From assembly GCA_034769895.1 (NCBI GenBank), contig CM068367.1, positions 352,285,111 through 352,349,110 of the forward strand: 64,000 nucleotides of DNA. Reading direction: 5' to 3'. Shown here in pieces: positions 1-12,904 of the stretch (position 1 is its first letter; each line of letters opens with the position of its first letter). The notes beneath the pieces were generated by a model. It had not been told where the DNA came from, made no database searches, and saw only the letters and a list, made by a program, of their open reading frames with translations. The DNA is from Magicicada septendecula. Lineage: Eukaryota > Arthropoda > Insecta > Hemiptera > Cicadidae. The position numbers and the translations under genes are program-made.

Positions 1-402
1 CGTTCTTTACAATAAATTCAATTCATTCGAATGTGGACAGAAGGCTGAGTTATGACAAACACCTTGAATCACACTACCAACTTTAAAACATAAAATTTTC
101 TAAACGCGAAGCCGTCCTAGCCTCACTGTTTAAAATTATACGATGAATATAACTACTACTCGTACACCTTAACAGTTAATTTTAAAATTTTCTCCTAAAA
201 ACTTATAAAATATGACTTGATACAGTCTTCCTCTGGACTCTATAGTTGTTTAAAATTATGTTAATGATAAACTTATGAAATTTTAAATAACCAAACAAGA
301 AAATACGAGTAGTTTTTATAATAAGCGTACCAAAATAAGGAAACATCGAATAGTATCATAAAGTGTGTAAGTAAAACTGGGTTATGGCAAAAGAGAAACA
401 GA
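1..402. other. AT-rich non-coding stretch
   Basis: No coding potential, RNA gene or recognisable repeat end was seen on either strand. It is bounded on the right by the first copy of the 192-bp direct duplication. Confidence 0.5.
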
Positions 403-594
403 TAATATACGCTTGTATTCGGTTAGAATTGTACCTTGTTATCAATACCTGGTTTCACAGGACCATTTTCGAACACTCAACTTTTTCCACAGGTACTCAG
501 ATATTGCTCTAGAAAAAATGAGATCTAGAAAACAAAGGGGTCTCTTTAACAGAAAAAAAATTGAAAATACAATTTTTTTAAATCTTGGATTCGT
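403..594 (+). repeat. 192-bp direct repeat, copy 1
   Basis: This segment recurs almost unchanged at 2249-2441 in the same orientation; I counted only a handful of substitutions and one A-run indel. It begins TAATATACGCTT and ends CTTGGATTCGT. A 68-codon open frame inside it is not conserved at its ends and is probably fortuitous. It has no visible terminal inverted repeats or poly-A tail, so a local segmental duplication is as likely as a mobile element. Confidence 0.85.
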
Positions 595-2207
595 AAAAGA
601 GAACGACAAACACGAGTAAAAATAATAAGTATCCCGTGTCTCTATAAACTCAATATACAGATTCTAGAAATGACAAAAGGGTTTGTCACGTTCGGTCAAA
701 ACAAACGTAAAAATGTATGTTGACAAACTTCACTGTCATCAACACGTTTGTTGTTACAGTAGCTCATCATAATAGACAAATAGTTATGATGCCAAAAATA
801 TAATAACAAAAATGTTACTAAAGAAATATAATAACTTTAATACTTTTGATATATCAAATAAAAATAGCTCATGTCTAAACGAAACCTGATTGACATCTTC
901 AACTGTCAAAACAATGCTGGAAATCCCAATAGTCCTTGCGTACCGATTTTGGTGTCTGTCAAGCGGGCTTAATGCTGCGAAAGCAAATAACATAAACATT
1001 AGTCTAATTGTGGTTAGCGCAGTAAAAGACAATATACCGACTGCCTTGTTTGTGAGGCGGTTACACTAAACGACCGGTGGAGACCCACTAATTTTAGTAA
1101 TTTGTAAACTGCCTAGCCATAACACTGTAACACTGTAATTGTCTTGTGCTCGTGAAGTACTGTCCCAGAGCCAGCTTAACACATCAGTAATTTAGATTGT
1201 TACCAAAACGGTACGAGGCAGCGGTTACATAAACGTATAGTTAAAATTATCGTCTAATATGAAGGTAAACAAGAGAGCCATAAAATGTATGAAATGCAAA
1301 TTGCGTTACGTATGAAGATAACTTTAAACAAAGCAAAAATATGATGAAAAGAGAAACGGGGAATTATTAAAATGCAGATGTTTATAACGAGAAGTTTATA
1401 TATCAGTTAGCTAAAACCGTTTAGCACAGAAATAAGAAAACATTACAAAAAAATTTAAAAATAGGTCTATAGTCATTAAAAATTCCTGAAATGACAGGAT
1501 AACTTACGATCTAATATGTGTAAAAGTAGTCACTGTAGCTTATGAGACGGTGGACTAGCGAGGAAAAACTCCAACAAACTTTAACGGAATTGAGAATAAT
1601 ATTCCAAACGCGGCGGGGGTGTATATTATTTTAAAGTATTTATATTTAAATTACACAATTTCACGATATTACCATACTTTGTTATTGACTTCATCATCAT
1701 CACCATCATCAATCATCAACAATAACAATTTCGTCATCATTATCTTCTTTTTTTTTTTAACACAACAGTTCAACATCAGCCTGATTCGATTATAACTTAT
1801 CATCTTTAACAAAATCATTTTTTAACTTGAAACACAAATAACAAAATTATACATTTTCCTTTAAGAAAAAAGAATTTGAAATAATACGTCTGTAAATTTG
1901 AGGCACACACTAAGCACAATTATCTAACAGTAGGCAAAAAAAAATATTTTGACACTAAATTAACGTAATAATTTTAACGTTAGACATGTTACTGCTACTG
2001 TAGGTAAGTGTGCAGAATGCAGAATCTTGGTGCATTATGGAATCAGTTTTTACTTTTACTGTTAAAGCTTCCTTCCTTAATTAATTATTCCTAAATACAG
2101 AATGTGCTAACCAACACACGATATGCCATGCTACTTACTGATATTTTAATTTTGTATCACCGTGTAGACATTGTTGTATCAGAAAAATATTACTTAAAAT
2201 GGCTATG
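595..2207. other. AT-rich non-coding stretch with a short CAT/ATC microsatellite
   Basis: Nothing coding was recognised. Positions about 1690-1745 hold an imperfect CAT-type trinucleotide tract (ATCATC, CACCATCATC), followed by a T-run. No element ends were identified. Confidence 0.5.
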
Positions 2208-2252
2208 CATTTTACTCGAGTACTTCACAATTACACGCGTCCCATTCGTAAT
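2208..2252 (+). repeat. 44-bp local repeat, copy 1
   Basis: The sequence starting GCATTTTACTCGAGTACTTC and ending CCCATTCGTA is repeated at 2490-2534. Copy 1 directly abuts the second copy of the 192-bp repeat, so this locus looks like a mosaic of several duplication steps. Confidence 0.8.
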
Positions 2253-2441
2253 ATACGCTTATATTCGGTTAGAATTGTATCTTGTTATCAATACCTGGTT
2301 TCACAGGACCATTTTCGAACACTCAACTTTTTCCACAGGTACTCAGATATTGATCTAGAAAAAATGAGATCTAGAAAACAAAGGGGTCTCTTTGACAGAA
2401 AAAAAAATTGAAAATACAATTTTTTTAAATCTTGGATTCGT
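2249..2441 (+). repeat. 192-bp direct repeat, copy 2
   Basis: Near-identical to 403-594. Differences include one A versus G in the first 20 bases, TTGAC versus TTAAC near the A-run, and one extra A. High similarity over the whole length implies recent duplication. Confidence 0.85.
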
Positions 2442-2464
2442 GCACTGTATAGACTATATACAGT

Positions 2465-2562
2465 GTTAACGTAACCTCCAAACTGTTTTGCATTTTACTC
2501 GAGTACTTCACAATTACACGCGTCCCATTCGTATCTAGCGCTAACGTAACCTCCAAACTGTT
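2465..2562 (+). repeat. Short local repeats downstream of the duplication
   Basis: The phrase TAACGTAACCTCCAAACTGTT occurs at about 2467 and again at about 2541. Between the two lies the second copy (2490-2534) of the 44-bp repeat from 2208. It is a short stretch of alternating repeat units without coding potential. Confidence 0.7.
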
Positions 2563-5500
2563 AAGTACTCTCCAAATCATATCGTAATGTTTTCCCAAAT
2601 CATTAAGGATTCCAATTATTTCCTATTAATTTATTGCCTTATTATAAAAATATATTTTAATAGAAGTCTTGCATATTAAAACCTGCATGTACATATTTTA
2701 ACCTAAACATGCATATTTCTATATGTTGCTGTAGGTTATATACATGAAACCTATATCGATACGGTGTTGCAGAAAATTTGTCTTTCAGAAAGTTTCATAC
2801 TGTATTATTTTATCTTCGAGCTGAAATATGGGCAAACGTTTTATCTGTTCGTAATTCGAGAAAAAAGCACTTGACCTGCGTTTAGATGACATTTTTTCTG
2901 ATTTTTATCCAAAAATTACACCCTCATATAAACCCTGTTTATAATTATATTTATAAATGCATACATACTACAACGATACATAGCATATATAATTTATTTT
3001 GTGGAGCCCCTTTGTTCGTGGGGTGCAACAATTATACATGTTTATTGTTTTAACAAGCATTATAAATAATAAACATTGTTAATAATCTCCGATCGAGATA
3101 TCACTCATTATTAAGTGTTTATCTCTTAAGCTATACGGTGTTACACACATTTAAGACACTCTTACATCTAGACATGTTAATAATCTTAATCTAGACATTT
3201 ATTCAATATGATTTACTAAAACAAAATAAAATTTAAATGTAATTTTAATTGAATTCATTTACTCAGATCTGACCTCAGCTTGCTCAGTCTATACCAAAGT
3301 TTTTTAACGATTAAATTCAAAATTATATTATTTACTTTTAGAGTAGCATTTGTTTCATATTAAAAATTTTAAATTATTCTTTTCTACAAAATGCAAATAT
3401 CAAATCATTTTAATTATTTTACTTTGATAAAAAAATATACTATCTCAAAATTAAACTCCCTTTTTTTCCTATATTTCTCTATATGCGATCGCTCATTCTT
3501 ACGACTAAAACATTTACCTAAGACTCTATTACGTTATTTCTAATTATTAACTTTTTTTTGTTTTAATTCATTGTCTCTTTATATAGTCTTTATGAGCTCT
3601 TTTAAAAGAATCATTTATACAGGTATTATGCATGTCACCTCGAGTTTTGATGACCTTACGACTTATTGACGGGTCCAGCGTTGTCCAGAGTTGGGTTTCC
3701 GTTACACCTGGCTTGGCGTGGTCCTGGATATGTCCAGAGTCCAGCGTCGTTCTCCAGTAGTGTGTGGTCCGTCCCAGAGAATTACCATCTGCTGCGAGGT
3801 GGATCTCGTACGGCTGTTAGGCGTATGAAAAGCATCTCCTAACGTCTAGCATCTCGTGTCGCTCTTGTAGCTTCTCTGTTGATACTCTTCCTGACTTAAA
3901 CGGTCCCGGTACTCTACGTTTCCCGTAATATTGTAAACATAATTACTGAACGTCTTTATTCGTTCATAGATGAGACTTATAACAAAATAAACTGTTCTGC
4001 CGACGGACAGCGTGTCCGACTGCAACTGTGTTTTGAAAAGAAGAGAAGGGTTTCCAGTCGAACCCTTAATTTATACCCTCTCGAGATTGCGCACCCGTTG
4101 GTTCCGAAATTATCCTGTCGAGACCTGCAGATCACATGATAGCCCCCACTCTCGAACCTTTTCATATATTTGCAATTTTTTGCAAATGGCAATGTTTTGT
4201 ATGGAATCGAGATAGCACAAATCATAGCTAATTTGATTACGCACTCACTGTATTAATTTGAGTGTCTTAGTGTAATTTGCGTATTTTTGGCACATTTATT
4301 TCGCACTGACTTCGCGTAGTGTGTCCTATTGACGTCATTTTCTTACTGTGGATAACTATAAAATTTACATACACTTTGGTCCCTTTTGTTTGTTTATACA
4401 CTAATTAGTTTTCACACAGTAAATTAAAATAATTATTTTAGTAATTACTTGGGGAGGGTAGCTGAGATTCCTGTCTGTACATGCATCACTAACACACACA
4501 AGATACACGCGTAACACACACACACAATAAATCAGGTGTTCTTTGCCTGTTGGAACAGGTTAATTTCTCCCCTAGTATAACAATGAAACATTTTTTACAA
4601 TCCCAGACCTGTCCATTTACCCCAAACTTATAATAATTTACAAATTTTATATTTTTTTTAATCAATGCTTAATACAGTATATGGCTGTATCGTTGCATTA
4701 CATATATACGTGCGTACATACATACATACATATATATAGAATACTCTTATGTTTTAGACTGTTAGTAACATCGGATATAAAGATATAGACATTTTAAAAA
4801 ATATTGATAATTTTTGTAGATAATTTCTATAACTTAAGTGCAGCAGATGTGACATTTCAAAGACGTTTGTATATTTATGTACTGACTTTGGAATGTTTAC
4901 AGTTTTGGTTTGTATAATAATTAAAATGGTTACAAAGTTCCAAAATAACTTGTCATAATTAGCTACATTCATTATCATTCAGTAGGTTCTACACATTTTA
5001 CTTTAAATCTTATCCTAGGTTATAATTAAAAAATAAGTTTAGCTTTCTACAGTGCCATTCTATGTATTCTTTTAGAAATGTCCAATATAATTATAGTTAT
5101 ATAGGGTCTAATCATTATCACATTAGTATCATCTTCGTCAAAACAACATTGTTACTAGGTTTTCCATACTGGGCTGTAAGTAACCTTTTCCATAATCTTG
5201 GTTCAGGAGACATGTCGACTTGTACATATTCAATAGCAAGGACAGCCCAGTAGGCGCCGACCAATAAATAAAAGAAAGAAGAGAATCGACCTTGAATGCG
5301 AAACCACGATGAAATCGATAACACATTATCGGAAAGCTTATACTATTCATGTAGTACAGTAGATCAATGTTACGTAATTGATTTTATGTTAGTATAGCTT
5401 AGGCTAATGACTTTAATGTAATTTTAATAATCTAGAATTTATATTTTAATAATATTATAAAGCAAATGTAGATGTTAAGTAGAAATTTACTTAGAACTGC

Positions 5501-7329
5501 CGTGTCGCAGTGACGCAGACATTAAACGAAAACCATTACATTTATTTGATATTACTGTTAGGTGTTCATGTCAGTTCCATTCTCGATTTGAGACTTACGT
5601 AGTATGTTGTGCACATAGCTTTCTTTTACACATTTAAGAGGAACTCTTATGTACATTATTCAATGTAAATAAGAAACGTTTTACATGGAGAGACTTTAAG
5701 ATTGCCTACACATTTTTAAAGCTACTTAAAGGTTTTTATCTTACAGTGAGTTAACCCAAATGAACACCTTATACTCAGAATTTTTCCAACTTCAATATTT
5801 TGAAAACTGCTTAATGTTTAACAAACTATCACCTTCAATAGCAACTTCGATAATACTTTTGACATAATTAATAGAATAATTTTTTTTTACAGACTAATTT
5901 TCGTAATTGGTTAATATATTCCATATCATGACAAAATAAGTAACCTAATAAATGAAAATGGATTGTTAGAATGACATCACTACATGTTCCTACGCTTAAC
6001 AATTTACAGAAGACGGGTGCGAAGACTACCGCAAGTCATCCACCTTTTGTTTCTCTCTTTCACTCACCTACTGTTCCTGACGACGGTAGATGAAAGTCGG
6101 TAATCAATTAAATATACTGTATATATTCAACGTTGATGTCATTTTAAATGCATTATGCAGTGTCTCACGAATGTTATGTGCTGTTGACCGCGTGGACGTT
6201 GCACATCTCAGCGTTCAACATTTCGCTATCAGATAAAAATCAATTTAAAAAATCATATATTCGTGTACTCAAAAATAATTTAGTGTAATGCACATAAGAA
6301 TCCTACATTGATTCTATCCGTGTTACTCGTAATGAGAAATTTATAACTAATTATCAGAAAATTGTAGTATACTTTAACTGAAGCTGGATTGTTCGCACGA
6401 TAACTTTATATAAAAGTTTGAAGTGCACCCCATCACCTTTTAAAAAATACAAGCGCGACAAAAACGTATTTCACGATAAATGTAAGACTAATTAGCGGAA
6501 AATTATGGCATACAGCAATGCTATCGAAATTCCAAAGTTGGTCTGGTAATTTTTGGTAGCCGTTTGGTATTGCTTTTGCAGATATCTGTTTTTTCTGTTT
6601 ATAGAATTCGGAATACCTTACAGTTTAAGAACATGGAGATGTCTAAATATTTCCTCTTGATGATATGCATAAGTAAATTTTTGCTAGGGGAATTTATAAA
6701 GATGATATACATGGTTTTTGTGAGCTTTAATTAGGCCCTTCCTTATTCGATGTGACGTTCTTCTAAGTTTCTGAATGCCAGGCACAGATATTCATCAATG
6801 CCAAGATAGCAGTGCTATCTACAAACACCGTTATTTATATATTTGATTTAGTGCTTATACATGCTGCCGAAAAGTGTAATGGCATCAGTAGGCTACACAT
6901 AGGTCTACATGAGCCTGACCTTGAGGGATGTCGAGAGATTGTATATCATTTGGGAAACCGAGTGCTGTAAAAAAGTACACGTTGAAAAGCCACGTCTTCC
7001 TTGTTTTAATTGATCACAGAAAAGTTAAAATACATGAAATAATTTGTTTAAAGGCTTGGTTATTTTTGTAAATAGCAGTAATTTTTATAGCTATTACAAA
7101 TAACTTAAAATTGTAGTATATACTGTATGTACTACAGTATACATACTGCTGTTAACAAACATTTGTTTAGTCTTCGATGCACAAATGTTTGAACAGATGT
7201 GAAGTACCTGTGTGCCATACTTTCATCGGCTGCCAACACTTCGCGCTGAGCGCTCAACCGTCTTGAGAATTCACGATATTGAATGAAGACCCGTTGCGCA
7301 CTTGGTGTAACATATTACTACAAAGGTTT
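2563..7329. other. Long AT-rich stretch without a recognised gene
   Basis: Open frames here (up to 82 codons) lack family motifs and overlap on both strands, as expected by chance. A GC-richer patch at about 3640-4340 has local repeats of GTCCAGAG and GTCCAGCG but I could not assign it. A short hairpin with CCCC/GGGG arms lies at about 3007-3024. Short CA and CATA microsatellites occur near 4490-4530 and 4716-4735. Confidence 0.5.
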
Positions 7330-7690
7330 AAAAAAAACACAAACATTTGGTAGTTTCACAATTTATTCTTAACCTCTGACAATTGTTTCAGCCCATCAGG
7401 CTATTCTCAAAGAGCTGCTAAGAACAACTAAATACAAAGAATGTGTAGGGTGGTGAACATGTGTTAAGGGTGTATACATTGACATGTTGGTGGAGAGTGT
7501 ATGTTGGAGAGGATATAGGAGCTAGTATAGGGAAGGTGAAGTGATTGTAAAACTAATTATAATAGGAATGCACCTATGTTGAGTGCCTTTGTTGAGAATT
7601 CACTCCAAAATCTAAAATATTTATGGAGTGCCAAGCTTGATGCTTATGTCCATACGTTTCGGATAACCAAATAGATTTTGCGATTAGAGA
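7330..7690 (-). mobile_element. Penelope-like element end fragment (non-coding)
   Basis: On the minus strand this reads as a non-coding tail: a motif with CTGATGGGCTGAAAC (7378-7400), then AGAATAAATTGTGAAACTACC and an A-run. I associate this layout with ends of Penelope-like retroelements in animals. The motif is a degenerate version of the hammerhead-like motif at 17202, 24130 and 30341, with GAAA followed by the palindrome CAATTG and then TC. No open frame survives. An unrelated SINE or LINE tail is the main alternative. Confidence 0.35.
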
Positions 7691-9015
7691 TTAAAGATGG
7701 CAAATGATTAGAGACTACCAAACTGACAGGACGTTATTGTACGATACTGCAGAAGGATGCCGAATTAAAAAGGTCACATCAAGGGTAGCTCAGGGATCGC
7801 TTTTAGTGCCAGACATTATGACATTATCGCTATTCTTCATACGATGACATTCTTCGGAGGGAAACGACTAAGAATACATTCTTAGCAGGGTACACTGATG
7901 ATATGACAGAGGCTTATTATAGCACGAGATGTAGAGCTGCCTTAGGCGACACAAAGGTATGTTGTGCGACGAGTCAATTCTTGGATAACAGATGACGGCT
8001 TAAAACTGACAGCCAAAAAAAAAAACAGAAACCGTGTTACAAAGTGGTCTCTACCGAACATCTTGCCAATGCAGTTCGGGAAGAAGTGGTGGAGACAAAT
8101 GCCGCTTTTAAGTGCTGGATACAGAATTCACGTTTTGGGCACAAATAAAACGGGCGGCTGATAAGGCTGCAACTGTGACCACGGCGGTAACTAACACCAG
8201 CGGTCCGGAAACCTTCCAACCACCGATTACTGATGTCAGTTACGCAACTCAATACTACTTTATGGTACGGAGATATGTGCTGATGCACTCTACGTCCAGA
8301 AATACTAAGCATGTATGTGAGCAGTGGCAGCGAAATAGCACAATCAGAGTGGCTTACTCCTACAGCATGGTTTCGGAGTCCGCGGTTCTTGTGGTCGCTG
8401 GAATAAATCGAATCGATTTGTTGGCAAGGGAGCGGAAAGCAGGTTTGCAAGAGGAAGATGAAAGCAGGAAAAGTACAAGCTCCCAGGAAGGCCAGAATCC
8501 ATACTATGGTTCAGTGGCAGAAAAGAGGGACTCGTGAAGGGACGATGGACCGTCAGGCTCATAAAGCAGTAAACTGAGTCGATTAACCGCGAACATGGAG
8601 AGAGTAATTACCGTATTGTACAACCCATTTCAAACTGGTCATGGCTTGTTCCGGACTTACCTCTACAGGATGGGGAAATAGACAAACCAGACTGCACTGC
8701 CTGTAAACAGGAACAGGAACTAGAGAAGGTTCTAAGACAAAAGAAGAAAACAGAAATTGATCTTGATAGGGCCGATGACAGAATAGCAGAAAGCAGGTAA
8801 CGTAGGTCTGCAAAAGGTTTAATACAGATGAATACCCACATGGACAAAGAACAAATGGCACCACCCTGAATTATTGCGAAAGCCGTGTCCTGCTATTTGA
8901 GGTGGCTCTCCATTGGAAAAGAGTTTGTGATTTTGGTGGGTGCAAATCCCACAGACCGTAGAAATGCGGATCCTCCTGCGGCAGACATTAGTTTTCCACA
9001 CGTAAAAAAATATTA
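7690..9015 (+). pseudogene. Decayed R1-type LINE reverse transcriptase (3' part)
   Basis: Three-frame reading recovers a heavily mutated non-LTR ORF2. Around 7782-7815 it reads RVAQGSLLVP, matching reverse transcriptase motif GVPQGSvLGP. Around 7885-7915 it reads GYTDDMTEA, in place of the catalytic YADD box. Around 8506-8700 come WQKR, EHGESNYRIVQ, then a P-D-C-x2-C cluster, which match the C-terminal WxxRW, GE-NY-LTQ and CCHC zinc-knuckle region of R1/LOA-type elements. Many stops and frameshifts separate these blocks, so it is dead. The 3' non-coding part runs to about 9015, where an A-run and ATT repeats occur. The 5' half, including the endonuclease, is missing. Clade assignment is by motif memory only. 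Confidence 0.7.
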
Positions 9016-9595
9016 TTATTGTTATTACACAGTCTGGCCCATAAGCTGTTTGACACTTGTTACTCAGCTGTTCACTGACTGCTATTTGACTGCAACAACA
9101 AATATGTTTGATTATGTAAGCCAATAATCGACATATAAAAGCGCTTTAGAAGAGCATTTAGGATTATCTGTATTAGTGTGAATAATTTAACAATGGTAGG
9201 AAGGTTGCAATGAAGAATGACTGTATCACTTTTTATATTTCAGAAGTGCTGGTTGGGTATCACTGTAATCAATTTATTTCCACACATTTTCCATATAATT
9301 ACTCAATCTCCATAAGCGTAGAAAATTCAGGATCTGGACTTCTGAGGTATGATGACAGTAAATTCAAACAATTGCTGTTCCACAACGACAGTATGCCCAT
9401 ATGTGCTTCTGTGCTGTAATGTATGATCTCTGTATAAAAACGGATAGAATGGAATGTGCACTGCACAGTTTTGTAAACTGCAAACTTCATATTGTATACA
9501 ACTAACTGTTAGCAGTAACTAAATAGAAAATAAAAATAAATATTCGATATTCAAATACACTCTTGTCAAGCTACTCGTGACTCGCCTTTATGTGA

Positions 9596-9642
<47 letters not shown>

Positions 9643-10377
9643 CGCGTGTGTGTGTGTTTTAATACATTAAAAATTACAAATAAGTTATGTTTACAAATAC
9701 TTAATAGCTTCCCTTAATAGTTTTCCTTAATTCTTAATAGCTTTGACTACGACTGAAAGGCCATACACATTACGTATAGTTTGTTAAACAAAGCGTTGAA
9801 CACAATACAGTAGTGAATGTTGTGTCTTCAGTTCTATACACGTGGCAGTGGAAACTTAAGTTTACTTTCAGTTGATCGCCAAAAGTCAACGATTTTAACA
9901 GTATAGATTTTTGCTGCTACTGACATGTCGTCACTATCACTAGTATCACGTTCATGAATTTTTTACATATTTCTCCAGAAACACTGTAAAATGCAAAATA
10001 TTTTTGTATTCTGTAACACATACATAGTGCAACGGAGAATGTTTTTAATTCAACTGTTCAGACCATCAGATGTTCAGGTGGCCCATCTCGCGTCTCGCAG
10101 AGCTCACAGCTCGGTATGAACGCATTGTTTCATGTATGTTTTCTGAAGAATGGAGAACGATGTAATACGCAAAGAGTGCTCAGCATGTGCGCACTCTAAC
10201 TTTACATAATGTAATTTACATACATGAATATGTAGTTAAATACAAGTTTAAACGCTTTATAACCAAAAGTATACATGTATTACATATACTCTCAAATTAC
10301 GGATCTAATTATTCCTAACGATTTATACCATCCATATAAATATAAAATGGCAACATTAAATGCTTTTTGTTACAGTG
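9016..10377. other. AT-rich non-coding stretch
   Basis: No gene was recognised. It holds the (TG)n tract at 9597-9657. Open frames of 63-80 codons near 8885-9490 overlap on both strands and show no motif. Confidence 0.5.
9597..9657. repeat. (TG)n microsatellite
   Basis: About 60 bp of TG dinucleotides, interrupted once by AGCGCG near 9641. Alternating purine-pyrimidine, so potentially Z-DNA forming. Confidence 0.95.
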
Positions 10378-10463
10378 TGACGGCAGCGAGGCGAACTTCT
10401 GCTCTCCGGTACCAGCGGCGCGAACACCTGGCGGCGTGTAACACCTGACGAACACACAGCGAG

Positions 10464-10495
10464 CCAATCAGGGATCCCGGTCAGGGCATAAAAAG
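10464..10495 (+). promoter_or_regulatory. CCAAT plus TATA-like promoter candidate before the RT frame
   Basis: GCCAATCA (10463-10470) is followed 17 bases later by CATAAAAAG (10487-10495) inside a GC-rich patch that starts about 10378. The in-frame stop at 10504-10506 and the start of endonuclease-like coding follow directly. The arrangement resembles a Pol II core promoter, but internal promoters of Jockey-type LINEs are usually TATA-less. It may instead be a remnant of another element or chance. Confidence 0.3.
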
Positions 10496-10506
10496 AGCGC
10501 CGCTAG

Positions 10507-12832
10507 AATGTTTTATCGCACTTCCTTCACCCCGATCTTGCGGTCGCGTTCGATGCACACAGGAGGGTCATCATGGCCGGCGACCTGAATTGTAAGCATC
10601 GCGATTGGAACAGTCGTTTGACTGCCCCAAACGGGAAGCGCTTACGCAGGTTTGCTGATTCACGCAGAGTAACAGTGACTGGGCCAGCCCAACCTACGTT
10701 CTACCCCTCACAACTCCGTGCGGCTCCCGATGTCTTGGACATAGCGGTGATCCAAGGAATTGACTGCCCGGTCCATGTGTCCGCGCTAACTGAACTATCG
10801 TCCGATCATCTCCCCATCTTGTTACACGTCGCTACCCAGCACGTCGTACGCAGAGATGTCAGGAAGGTGGTAGAATGGGACCGCTGTGGCCCGGCGTTAA
10901 GTCGCCGATTGCCAGAGGCGGGACCACTCGAAACCGTCCGCCAAGTCGACGAGGCTGTCGTATCTGCGATCGACGCGTCTTCCAGGATGAAACCTGGCGT
11001 CACGCCCCAGTGGCGGCGGATCCCAGAGGAGACGAGTGCTCTCGCTTGCGAGAGAAATCGCCTCCGGAGACGCTGGCAGCGGACCCGTGATCCGGCTGAC
11101 AAGGCAGCGTACAACCGGGCGACCGGCATTTTACGTCGTGAAATGCAGGCCTACCGGAGACGCTGTTGGGAACTCGCCGTGGCCCAAGCAGGGGACGGAT
11201 CGGACGAAAGTAGCCCGTACCGGATACCTTCGGTATTGGTAGGGAAGAGGCGCCGACCTCGTATCCCAGTCATTGCTGGAACTTTCGGTCAAATCCTGGC
11301 TCGCCTGGAGGCGAAGGCCGAGTACTTGTGCGCGTGTTTTGAGCGACAGTTCGCTCCTAACCCGCCCATGGATTGGGACTTCTATAAAGAAGTCGAGAAC
11401 GAAGTGGAAGACTTTCTGTCTCTTCCGATCACTGCGGAGCCCGAACCCATTACTAGGGAAAAGGTCACAGACCGGCTCGTTAAACTCGTACCGAGAAAAG
11501 CTCCTGGCCCGGACGGCGTCTCGAACGCCGCTCTAACTCGACTCCCGGAGCAAGGAGTATCTTTCTTGGTTGCGCTGTTCAACGCGTGTCTAAGACTGAC
11601 CTATTTTCCCCAGAAATGGCGTAAGGCGACGGTCATAGTGATCCCGAAACAGGGAAAGGACGCGTCCCGTCCCGGCAACCTCCAGCCCATTAGTCTACTG
11701 TCAGCCACGTCAAAGGTCCTCGAACGTCTTGTACAACGGAGAGTCCTAGACCATCTAAAAAACTTCGATGTACTGGTCCCCGAACAGTTCGGTTTCCGTG
11801 TGGGGCATTCCACCACTCATCAGCTGATGAGACTGGTGGAATACATCACGGACGCCGGCTGTCGGAAAGAGCAGACTGTCGCCTGTTTCCTAGATGTGGA
11901 GAAGGCGTTTGATAGTGTCTGGCATGACGGGCTCTTGTTCAAGCTCCGGGAAATCCAGCTCCCAGATTGCTACCTTCGCTTGATTGCTAGCTTTCTGACG
12001 GAGAGGACTTTCTGCGTGAGAATAGATGACCATGTCTCTTCCGAGAGACGCATTACAGCCGGGGTACCTCAAGGTAGCGTGCTAGGGCCTCTTCTGTTCT
12101 CCGTGTACGTTAACGACGCACCCAGAGAGCCTGGAGTCCAGATGGCCCTGTTTGCCGACGACACGGCGGTCTATACCGCCGATCGGAACGCTGACAGGGC
12201 TATCCCACGACTCCAGCGCGCACTCGATGCGTATTCGACGTGGACGGAAAGCTGGAAAGTTGCCGTCAACGAAAGCAAGAGCTCCGCGGTGCTATTCTCA
12301 AAGCGCCGGAAAGAACCACGAGGACGAGTGAGACTCGGTAGAACGTATTTGCCCTGGTCGAGAGAGGTTAAATACGTCGGTGTCCACCTTGATCGTCGGC
12401 TCACCTGGCGTGCCCACGCTGAGACGATGCGAAAGAGAGCGTCCGCTCGTCTCGCGCAACTGTTTCCGATACTTGTCAACAAGGCTATGACCCGCAAGCT
12501 GGGTAAGTTGATCGTCAGCGCGTATCTGCTGCCGATCATTACCTACGCTTTTTCCCGTCCGGGGTTACCTCGGAACCCTTCATAAAAGAAAGTTGCAAAG
12601 CGTTCTCGATAGGGGGCTTCGGCTAGCGGCCAAAGTCCCCTATCGGTTTTCTTCTCGACTTTTGAGAAGAGAACTCGGTGTGTGCTCCTTGGAAGACACC
12701 GCAAGGCGGCTTGCACGTAAATTTTACGTCCGAGCTGCGAGGTCCCAGACAAACCCTCTCATAGCTGGCCTTGGCAAGTACCGAACACGTCCAGGTGATT
12801 CTTTTAAACGGCTTCGGCAAATACTGTACTAG
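10507..12832 (+). pseudogene. Jockey-like LINE ORF2: endonuclease C-terminus plus reverse transcriptase, 5' truncated
   Basis: The protein copies element RNA into DNA at a nicked target site. The frame is open from 10507, just after a TAG, to 12585; the first Met is 10573. Counting from that Met, residues 1-85 are the end of an APE endonuclease (AGDLNCKHRDW, LSSDHLP). Residues about 305-560 are the reverse transcriptase: APGPDGVSNAAL, FLDVEKAFDSVWH (about 438), AGVPQGSVLGPLLF (about 495), FADDTAVY (about 526). All catalytic aspartates are present. Near 12546 the frame slips within GCTTTTTCCC, and the C-terminal tail (KLQSVLDRGLRLAAKVP) continues in another frame to TAG 12830-12832. ORF1 and the endonuclease start are absent. 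GC content is far above the flanks. Jockey clade by motif similarity; other Jockey-superfamily clades are possible. Confidence 0.85.
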
Positions 12833-12878
12833 TCGATCTAGTACGAGCATGCCGTTGTAGCGGCCACTAAATAATTAA
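12833..12878 (+). other. Proximal 3' UTR of the Jockey-like LINE and left TTAA target
   Basis: A short GC-richer tail follows the LINE stop codon, ending in TTAA at 12875-12878. The LINE sequence is interrupted here by the DNA transposon. Confidence 0.5.
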
Positions 12879-12904
12879 TTGGATGGTCTTATGCCAGAGT
12901 GAAC
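12879..12904 (+). repeat. Left terminal inverted repeat of the TTAA transposon
   Basis: Twenty-six bases starting TTGGATGGTC and ending GAGTGAAC match the reverse complement of 15861-15886 except at one position. The sequence immediately outside is TTAA. Confidence 0.92.

Noticed and set aside
3000..3030. GGAGCCCC...GGGGTGCAACA as an LTR 3' end
   Set aside because: The hairpin-plus-CAACA layout resembles LTR ends, but no matching other end, primer site or duplication was found.
5118..5350. Overlapping open frames on both strands near 5.1-5.35 kb
   Set aside because: Three frames overlap with no motif in any of them, the pattern expected of non-coding DNA.
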